Shown here piece after piece: positions 1 to 9,600 of a stretch of DNA of 11,451 nucleotides (the first letter of the stretch is position 1; each line of letters opens with the position of its first letter). The stretch comes from JBMYQA01 sp049600855. Lineage in GTDB: Bacteria > Bacteroidota > Bacteroidia > Cytophagales > Flammeovirgaceae. The translations under genes were made by a program, and so were the position numbers. Under the pieces are notes generated by a model. It was not told the origin of the DNA and ran no database searches. It was given only the letters and a program-made list of their open reading frames with translations. The DNA lies in assembly GCA_049600855.1 (NCBI GenBank), contig JBMYQA010000196.1:1-11451 (forward strand), given 5' to 3'.

Positions 1-1709
1 ACGCTTACTTCTCCCACCCATTTCGCTGATTCTTGTGGGAATTGCGCTAACAAAAAAGTACTTAATTCATCTACATTCGGATACTCATAAAAAACAGTTT
101 TAGAGAGCCTCGGAAATATTGCGGCAAGCGCTGTGTTTATCCTAGTGATCATGAAGGAGTCGATGCCATATCGCTCAAAAGAAACAAAGCGTTCTATGTT
201 AGTTGGATGCGTTTTGATGTTCTTCGCAATGAGTGAGGTAAGCGCTGTGACTAGTTTTGACTGAATATGACGCGAAGGCTGAATAGCTTTTGATACAATT
301 GGGGCTAAAAGCGGTTTTTCTTCATTGATCCAAGCACTTAATTTAGTTTGATCGCCTTTTAAAACCATAGCCTCTGTTAAACGACTGCCCCAACATTTGT
401 AGAAAGCGGCCATCCCCTCAGTAGGTGTTATCTTAAGTCCAAATTTTTCTCGCAACTCTTCTTGATATGCTGGATTCATTTGCATGCCTCCGCCCGTCCA
501 AAACGGCCAATTAATGGCTAAAGTATGTCCAAAACGTTTCCCTTTTGCTACCAGTGTATTTCTATATGTTGCAAAAGCATTGAGGAATCCATTGGCCGCT
601 GCGTAGTCTGATTGCCCCACGTTTCCGACTACACCCGCAATGGAGGAAAAAAGGATGAAGAAGTCTAACTTCATGTCGCGCGTCGCTTCATCTAACAGCA
701 CAGCTCCTGTTATTTTAGGTGCTAATACGGCTTTAAATTCTGCCTCACTCTTCCGAGTGATGTAATTGTCTTGATAAATGCCTGCCAGGTGTATCATGCC
801 ATTAGGTGTACCGTATAAACTCGTCACTGCATGAATGAAATAATGTACTTCTCCAGCATCGCTCACATTTACCTGCCAATAATCTACTACGAGGGCTTTT
901 TCACGCAATGCTTGGATCGCTTTTTCAGTAGCTGGACTTAATCTTGACCGACCAAACAACACCAGCGTACAACCTTGTGTTGTATTGGCGATTTCTTCAG
1001 CAATTTGTAAACCTAATTTTCCTACGCCACCAGAAATCAGGTATACTTTATTGGATTTCCAAGGGATAGATGACTGTGCATTTTCAACGGGCTGCCAGCT
1101 TCTGCAGGCTGCGATACCACTTTCCTGAATAATACTATGCGTATATGGAGTGCTATGAGCTGTAATAACTTCTTCCAGTTGAGGCTTGAATGCCATCGCT
1201 GCTGGCAAATGAAGGCTTCGGCAATGTAACTGTGGGTTTTCTTGCTGAACAGTTTTGAGCAATGCGGCAATACTGATAGAAAGATCCACAGTTTCTGAAT
1301 CTTGAAAAGAAACCACTCGAATCATGCTAGCACTACTTTGTTTTTGCAACAGCCATGACTTGAGAACTTGAAAAAGTTGAACAAGTACTGTTTGCGCTAT
1401 GCTTATTCCCTCTTCATTGGGACTTAAGATTTGACACTGCCCCGTAAAATGCCGTTCAATCGCTTGATGTATCTTTTTATCTGTAGCAATAAAAATGGTC
1501 ACAGTTTCAGCATTTGCTTGCGCTTGTTCTAATTGCTCTAAGGATTTCAAAGAAGGCTCATAAATGCTAAGTTCAGACTGAGTGATCTGCTTTGCAACTG
1601 GAGATGAAGCCTGCTTTTTCAATAACTCAATGCGTTCAAGTGCCTCTTCCTTAGAAAGTTGCCCATTTTGTAATTGAGCGACAATGTCTTTTATGCTATC
1701 TTTCAACAT
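1..1709 (-). CDS. polyketide synthase, partial: N-terminal docking segment-KR-ACP, continues beyond the window
   Basis: The open frame runs from ATG at 1709 to the window edge, 569 codons without a stop, so the 3' end is missing. Residues 1-35 are a charged helical segment (GQLSKEEALERI) resembling docking elements of trans-AT synthases. A KR structural half follows (about 50-215), then the catalytic half with SGGVGKLG at 226-233, K332, S356, Y369 and N373, a complete Lys-Ser-Tyr-Asn set. An ACP follows with Ser518 in GIDSF, and the frame is still open after it. KR-ACP with no KS in front means this protein completes the module begun by KS3 of the preceding gene. An Asp after HLAGIYQ suggests a B-type KR giving a D-configured alcohol (family rule). 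The start lies 9 nt after the upstream stop, in the same frame. No Shine-Dalgarno site is visible, so translation is probably coupled. The next in-frame Met is about 130 residues in, too far to be the start. Confidence 0.92.
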   Translation of the reverse strand, partial: MLKDSIKDIVAQLQNGQLSKEEALERIELLKKQASSPVAKQITQSELSIYEPSLKSLEQLEQAQANAETVTIFIATDKKIHQAIERHFTGQCQILSPNEEGISIAQTVLVQLFQVLKSWLLQKQSSASMIRVVSFQDSETVDLSISIAALLKTVQQENPQLHCRSLHLPAAMAFKPQLEEVITAHSTPYTHSIIQESGIAACRSWQPVENAQSSIPWKSNKVYLISGGVGKLGLQIAEEIANTTQGCTLVLFGRSRLSPATEKAIQALREKALVVDYWQVNVSDAGEVHYFIHAVTSLYGTPNGMIHLAGIYQDNYITRKSEAEFKAVLAPKITGAVLLDEATRDMKLDFFILFSSIAGVVGNVGQSDYAAANGFLNAFATYRNTLVAKGKRFGHTLAINWPFWTGGGMQMNPAYQEELREKFGLKITPTEGMAAFYKCWGSRLTEAMVLKGDQTKLSAWINEEKPLLAPIVSKAIQPSRHIQSKLVTALTSLIAKNIKTHPTNIERFVSFERYGIDSFMITRINTALAAIFPRLSKTVFYEYPNVDELSTFLLAQFPQESAKWVGEVS

Positions 1710-1718
1710 GGTGAATAA

Positions 1719-3635
1719 TTAACCATTAAAATTCGTATAATGATACAGCGCATCTACTATATCTTCTGCATGTGCTTCACCTGTTAGCAATTGATCGATG
1801 AGGTATTCAGCTTCATCAACAATTTGGGATGCTGAAACAGGAGAAACATTGTCGAGAATAGTATTAGGGAGCCAAAATGAGGTTTTGGCAAATGGATAGC
1901 CAGGTAATTCAATTCGCTGGACTTTTGAAGTATAAAGCTGTGTCCATGGTATTATTTTACCTTTTACCCACTCTTTGGCAATTCTTGGTAAATCAAGTGT
2001 GATGAGCCGTGCATCTATTTGCGGTGCTGAGCTATCAGTGGCATTGAAAGAATAAGGATTTGTTGTTCCCAGAAAGGTGCTTGCCTCATCTATATTATTT
2101 TGCAGATAAAGCTGTATCTTTTGTAACAGGTCATCAACTGAATGAGCCTGTATGGCAAGTCGATCAGCTTGTGGCGTTCTTCCAACTTGAAGTGTGTAAC
2201 AAATATTGGTAAAACTTAAAGAGCTTGTAAGTCTTTTTCTTGAGATAAAGTTGTAAATCTCTTTTAGATATACCCTTAAATCTTCCTGATTTTTGGCAGA
2301 AAGTACAAATAGATTATTTGATGAATGAGTACGCTGCTCAGTACCTCTTTCAGCATAGGCTTCCAACACTACATGAGCGTTTACACCTCCAAAACCAAAA
2401 CTGCTTACACCTGCACGAAGTGGTAATTTGATGCCTTCTTGATTGACAATCGGTTCCCATGCTTGCGCTTGGTTCAGCAGGTAAAATGGACTATTGCCTA
2501 ACCGAATGTAATCACTTTGAGGCGTTCCGTGTAAATTAGCCACCAAGGTTCGGTGTCGCATAGATAAGAGCACTTTGATTAAACCTGCAATACCCGCTGC
2601 CGCTTCTAAATGTCCGATATTTGTTTTTAAAGCGCCCAATCCGCAATAAGGAGACTGCTCTAATGGCAGTTGCTGTCCATTAAATACACTGCTAAGTGCA
2701 TCAATTTCGATTGGATCTCCTAATGCTGTACCTGTTCCATGCGTTTCGACATACCCAATTGTGGTGGGTGAAATATGACCTAAGGCTTCCTTTATCAATC
2801 TGCTTTGGGCTTTGGGGCTAGGCGCTGTAATGGAGCTGGTCTTTCCACCATGATTCACCGCACTTCCTCGGATAACGCCCCAAATATGGTCTCCATCTCT
2901 TTCAGCATCACTCAGTTTTTTAAGCAAGATGGCTCCCACCCCTTCGCCGCGTACATAACCATTTGCCTGTTTTGAAAATGTTTGGCACTTTCCATCAGGA
3001 CTCAACATGCCTGCATGATGCGCCCCTGCAAAAGTGGCTACACTTAAATTAAGATTGACCCCTCCCGCAATTGCCATGTCACAGTCACCATTCTTAATAC
3101 TTTGAGCCGCTTTGTGTACGGCTACCAATGAACTAGAGCAGGCAGTATCAATCGGTTCGCTTGGTCCATGAATATTTAAAAGATAAGATATCCGATTTAC
3201 GAGCATGGCATGTGAGTTACCCGTAGCCATGAAGCCATCATGCGGAATGTGGTGAGCATTTAATAAATGAAGGTAATCATTCCCGCTTACACCAAAGAAA
3301 ATACCTGTATTGTATGCAAGAGTCTGAGGTGTATAGCCCGCATTTTCTACCGTATGCCAAACGGTTTCTAAAGCAATTCGATGTTGCGGATCCATATATT
3401 CAGCCTCTAACCTTGAAATGTTAAAAAATTCAGCATCAAAGGTTGCGGCCTCTATGAATCCTCCTTTCTTTGTAAAATCGAATGATTGTATATGCTCATT
3501 ATAAAATGAGGTATGCCTATCTTTTGGAAAATCAGAAACGGCATCCACACCATTCAATAAATTATCCCAAAAAATGGCTAGGTTCTCTGCCTGTGGAAAT
3601 TTTCCACTCACCCCAATAATAGCTACATCCTCATC
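1719..3635 (-). other. PKS module 3, first half: KS3-adapter-C-terminal helical tail
   Basis: KS3 has DTACSSS (C2672), ETHGTGT (H2805) and TNIGHLEAAAG (H2848), and ends in GFGGVNAHVVLEAY, all canonical. The adapter closes with LPGYPFAKTSFW near residues 3085-3097. No KR, DH or ACP follows. The protein ends in about 38 residues that include the helical stretch LIDQLLTGEAHAEDIVDALY. The KR and ACP needed to finish this module are at the start of the downstream gene, so the two proteins must associate. Confidence 0.85.
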
Positions 3636-6600
3636 AGTATCGTCTTTCGTATTTTGATCTTGTTGAATAATTTGTTCAGCAGGTCTACTGATCACCTGTT
3701 TTGCTGGTATTTGAGCCATGTTTGATGAATGGTCCTTCACCTCTGGCTGGGAAACGCTTACTGAAGTATGAGATATTGTTGGATACTGTTTGATTAAAAA
3801 AGCAGCTAACTCCTGGATGTTTTCACAATCGTAAAAGACAGAAGGCGAAAGTTTGATATGGAATGTTGTTTCAATTAAGTCTGAAAATTTGATAAAGCTA
3901 ATGGAATCAAAGCCATATGCATAAAACTTAGTGATCAAATCTAACTCACCTACCTCAAATTTTAGTAGCGTACCAATCATGCGTTTTAACTCCTCCTGAA
4001 TGGCTATTAAGGAACTTGCCGCTTCATTTTTAGGTGTTTTGATCAGTGTTTGTGGATGATGGAATGACGTTCTAGGCTTAAAAGATAAGCCTGCGATATC
4101 AACCAGTACATCACCTTGTTGATTGAGGAACTTCGCTTGGCAATGTAATGCCTCATCTAAAGTAATTTGATCAATCAATAAATACTGAATCGCTTCTTTC
4201 GTTTTTAATAATTGTATAGATTTTACCTGATAAAGTAACAGCTCATTCCATAATTCCACACCCATTTGTGCACCCACATAAGTAATCGCTTGGTTGAGTG
4301 CAGCCAGAGTGCTTGATGCAATCAGAACCCCTTTCTTAGTATGATCCTGCTGTAGTACAGGTGTTTTAATCTCAATCAAATATCCTCGTTCATGCCGATA
4401 GATAGATTGAATGCTCTGTAAATACACTGGATAGTCGATGCCCTCTGCTAATAGCATTGGATATAGCTTATCCGCATTTATAAGTACATCATTGCCTTGA
4501 ATAAGCTTCATCCGTTCAGCCGCTTGTTTAGTTTGAGCAACAAACTGTAAGGTAAGTAAACGAGCAGAGACTTCACGCTTATCTACTGTGCTTACTTCAC
4601 CTATCATGGAAGAATCATCGCGATGAATGGTATAATTTAAGTCTGTTATATCTTCCCAATCAGGGATGTTTTCTAAGTTAAAATCACTGGGCACTAGGGT
4701 CATATCAAGTGCTAGCATTTGCTTCAAGGCAAGGGCAACATCCAGCATAAAAGTAGCGATGATTTCACGTTTGCCTTTATATTTAAAAGTGTAATCTAGC
4801 AGTTCAATGAGATTGAGCGCAGTCGTAAAACGGAAAGCTTGAACTGTTGATACATTCTTCTCAATAAATGGATGTAGTTTTATACTGAACCTAAGTGGAT
4901 TCAAAACAGTAGGTGCATCCTCAAAAGTACTGTACCAACACTTTACCTTTTCAAAACGATAAGTAGGTAATGATACGCGTTGAGGGCGTACTTCCCATAA
5001 TTCATCCCAAGCAATTGCAGCACCTTTCAACCAAAAATCAGCAAGCAGCGAAAGACTTTTTTCCATAATCGCTGCTTGAATTGCTGTTGCTTCTATGTCT
5101 TCTTGATGTTCAAAGATGCTATTGGTAAAGTAAGTATTAGGAGCAAGTTTCAGCGTGCTGTTCTCTTGAAGGCTTTCCATCAGTTTTTCCATTTTATCCA
5201 CTAATTCGGAACGACTCGAAGCAACGAAAGCAGCACGGCAAGGCAGTTCGTTTTTACCTACTTGTAGCGTGTAGGAAATGGCAGCTAAATGATCATGCTT
5301 ATTCGTGAGATAGGAGACAAACTGCTTAAGTTGTTTCACCATGGATGCTTGGGTCATCGCAGAGATGACAAAGAGCAGTGGTTGTTCTAAATAGGGCGCT
5401 TTAGTTTGGGTTTTATATTCTTCTATGATGATATGAGAATTCACACCGCCTGCTCCAATGGAGGTGATGCCTGCTCTCCTTAAACTGTTGGCTGAGCTTG
5501 GCCAAGGTGTTAACGTTTTTACCACATAGAAAGGCGTATCTTTAAAATTAATATTTGGGTTGAGCTGCTCTGCATGTAAAGAAGGCACTATTTGCTCATA
5601 TTTGAGCTGTAACAGTACTTTCGTGATCCCTGCAATACCAGAAGCGGCTAATAAATGGCCGATATTAGATTTTACGGAGCCAATGGGACAAAATTGTAGT
5701 TGATCAGTATGTTTCTGAAAGGCTACTTTCAGCCCTTGTATCTCAATAGGATCGCCTAGAGACGTACCCGAGCCATGTCCTTCGAGATAGTTGATACTAG
5801 CAGCAGAAATGCCTGCATCGTCAAGGGCTTTTTCAATGGCCAAGGCTTGCATTTTTGGATTCGGCACAGTAAAACCATTTCGTACCCCTGCATTTGTAAT
5901 AGCCGTACCTTTAATGACGCCATAAATCTGGTCCCCATCTTTCTCTGCTTCAATGAGAGGTTTTAGCACCAATGCGCCAAGGCCTTCGCCTAAGATAGTG
6001 CCATCTGCACCTAATCCATAACTTTTTATTTCCGTAGAAGATTTCGTTGTAAAATGCTCCTGAGAAGAAGAAATCATGTTATAAGGATGAAGTAAAAGGT
6101 TAATACCGCCTGCTACTACCATTTTACACTGCTTGGAACGCAGCATGTGCACCGCCTGATCAATACAAGCAGAAGAAGCTGAACACATGGTATCTAAAAA
6201 GAAAGAAGGCCCTGTAAATCCATAATAATAGGACAGCATATTCGGGATAGTGCCTGTATAGCTTCCACTTGCTTCGGCACCTCGGGTAAGCATATTCTGA
6301 AAACCATAAAGGTTATAATGATTACTCATAGTGCCTACAATTACTCCCACATCTCCATCGTATTTTCTCTTTAGATATTCTTTGGAGTAACCAGCATCCT
6401 CAAGTGCTTCAACACCTACCTGAAGAAATAATCTCACTTCTGGTGACATCAATTCTGCCTGATGTTTAGAAATCTTAAAGTAGCGGGGATCAAACTTATC
6501 TATGTCTTGTATAAATGAGCCATTCTGGATCGTTGTTTTACCCAATACATCTCTTTCATGGTAATAGATTTCATGGTGATTCCAGCGTTCTTCAGGAATG

Positions 6601-9600
6601 GGAGAAAGACAATCCTTACCTTTTAAAAGCAAGTCCCAAAACTCATCCATGTCAGCAGCGTTTGGATATTTACCTGCAACTCCGACAATGGCAATGTCAT
6701 GTAAATCGTTTTCTTGCTCATGATGAGTTGATGTAACTTTAATTGAATAATCAGGCTGTTGCGGATTTTCTGGACTCATTGCCTGTGTGGTTAGAGTAGG
6801 AACGGTTTCTTCTTCCAACCCTAATATCTCGGGTAATTGTTCTGAGAAGTTATCCACAAAATAGTTAGCCAATTCGTGGAGGGTCATGTATTCGAAAAAG
6901 AGGGTTTTGGAAAGCGAACCAAAGTGTTCCTCGAGCTGTGTAGTTACGTCAACAATCACAATAGAATCCAATCCATACTCTTCGAGCTGAATATTTTTAT
7001 TAATTTCAGCAGGCTCACGTTTAATAGCCTCACCAAGATGTTCTTTTAATAGTTGAACCGTCCCATCATGAAGCTGTTTCGAATCTATTTTTTTGGAGGG
7101 GACACTGTCATGTATTTGTATTTCTTCTAACTCATTCAATTGTCCATTCACAATAGCCATATAATTTCTAATAGCTTCCAAGTCTCCTTGTGCAAGTCCT
7201 AACTGATGGTGTTCTTCATTCCCTAAAAGGGTGAACAATGTTGCAATGCCAGCTTCAGACTGTAAGGGAATCATTCCTGTATTTTTTCGGAGACGTTCTA
7301 CATTGGCACGATCCATTTGCATTCCTCCATTTTCCCATAAAGGCCAATTAATGGATATCACTTTTCCCCTTCTAAGTCCTTTTACCACCAATTGACTATG
7401 ATAATGCGCGAAAGCATCCATAAAGCTACAAGCCCCTGCATAGTCTGCTTGCCCCATATTTCCGAAGGTAGCGGCAACCGATGAAAATAGGACGATGAAA
7501 TCAAGCGCTTCGTGCTTTGTTGCACGATCAATATTAATCGTTCCTCGAACTTTTGGGGCTAATACCACTTCAATCTCTTCCTTTGTTTTGTGTATGATAA
7601 ATGCATCTCGAATAATTCCAGCAGCATGAAAGATACCGTTTAAGGTACCATACTGTGTTTGAATTAATTCAATGGTCTTTTCTACCTCTTCGTAATTCGA
7701 AACATCACATGGAAGGTAAGTAAATTGATGGCCTTGCTTTGCTAAATATTGCTGATTTTCAGGCGCCAAAGCAGAACGACCACTTAAAATAAGCGTACAA
7801 CCACTCAATTGCTTCGCCTGTAATAAAAGCTTTCCTAAACCGCCAAGGCCTCCTGTAATCCAATAGACACCATTTGAGCGAATGGGATTTTGAAAAGTGG
7901 CGACTGTAGGCTTTTCTATTTCGATGAGTTTTTGTTTCCATCTAATACCTTCCACATCATAATGAATTACTTCGTGGTGAAATTGATTGAATTCACTGCT
8001 AACTAAATCTCGTAAAGATTTATGTGCGATTTCATTGAGATGCGCTATGGATAGAAGTTTTGTTCGAATAGTAGGATTTTCTATCGTTAAAGTCTTTAAA
8101 AGTCCTGCAAGGCTTTCATATAAAAATCTTTTTTCCGACTGAGGAATCAGCACGATCAACTGCTGGGGCATTTTGATCGTTTGTTGTAATGCTTTGACTT
8201 TTTCAAAAACTTTCAAAAATATCCGTTCAACCACAGTAGCGTCTTCTTGAATGGTTTCCATGAAAATTGTCTCTACATGATTGACAACATTTTCGAGACC
8301 TTGTAGCTTTTGCACCTCAATATCAATACTCAATACAGTTCGATGAAAGTTCAAATGCTGTTGGAGTGGAACAATAGCTGTTTTCGTCCACTGTAAAGTG
8401 TTAAATAGCAAATTATCAGCAAGATGAGTGTTTTTCTGTATGGTTATTTTCTTCATTTCTTCTTTAGAAGCAAAACTTTTCATCCATACACATAAAGTTC
8501 CATCTGAATGGAGTAGTTGAATATCATATTTTCGAATTTGAGATTTTTTGTCACTGCTGACCTCCTGCACATATACCCACATGATTTCGCTACAAGGCCG
8601 AAGTATATGCACTTGTTCCACAGAAAATGGAAGTGCTGTCTTTTTTGAATCAGCTTGCTTCGCTACCTGTAAATGCAAAGCAAGCGCTGCTTGCAAGGAG
8701 GCATCGAGCAGTACAGGATGCAATTGATATTGATCTCTAGTGGCTAGTACCTGTTGAGGCAATTGTAGCTGTGCCAGCATTTCAGTATCAGTGGCATAAA
8801 TTTGACGCAATGCACGAAAAGACCTTCCATGTTTAATATGAACCGATTGGAATGCCGTATAACAGGCTTTAGGGAGTAGTGCGTCTTTCGTTAAAGTTTG
8901 TTCCAGTACTAAAATATCAGCAGGAATTAAACTCAGTTTTGTTTTTTCAATCACTACTTCCCCTTTGCAGTGTACTACTTCTTGCTGATCCAGATTAGAC
9001 TTAATCTCAAAGGATATGCCTCCATTCGCTTGCTTATTCAGATCAATCCAAACGGCTACGGTTTCCTCTTTCACCTGAATAGGTTGTACCCAAACCACAT
9101 GTTGCAGCAATAGGTATTCATCATCTTGATGTGAAAGTGAGTGAGCCACTGCTGCGCTCACCATCTCAAGGTAACATACGCCAGGTAATGTTTTCACTTT
9201 ATGGATGATATGATCGGCTAAAAAGAACTCATCACCAGTAAAACGAGCATGAAACCTTTGCTGATTCAGTGTAGAAATATTGCGATGTACTAATGGATGC
9301 AAGTTGTGATCATCATCAGCTTGGACTTTCCTTTTACTAAACCAATACTTATTTTTGGCAAAAGGATAATGCGGCAAACGTACAACTGGGAGCTTTTGTC
9401 CATTGTATAACATCGGCCAATCTATTTGGTTACCTGCTACCCAAGCCTTGGCAATTTTCACAAACTGTTTTCTTGCCATCCAGCCCTTCATCAGCATTTG
9501 CAAGTCTTTAGCATCATAATCGGTAGCGTTATCTTTACCTTTTTCAATACTTCCTTCAAACCATACTTTCTCATGTTGATTTCCATCGAGGAAAGACGCT

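Noticed and set aside
1037..1270. 77-codon open frame on the minus strand
   Set aside because: It lies inside the KR of the partial PKS in another frame, and its translation shows no domain or composition typical of a protein.
5756..5966. Short overlapping open frames on both strands within KS2
   Set aside because: They overlap the conserved HGSGT region of KS2, which is clearly the coding frame, and have no plausible start signals.
6515..6736. 73-codon plus-strand open frame opposite the ACP1-KS2 linker
   Set aside because: It is antisense to clear PKS sequence and has no ribosome binding site or recognisable domain.
7759..7941. 60-codon minus-strand open frame inside KR1
   Set aside because: It is an alternate frame over the NADPH-binding region of the ketoreductase.
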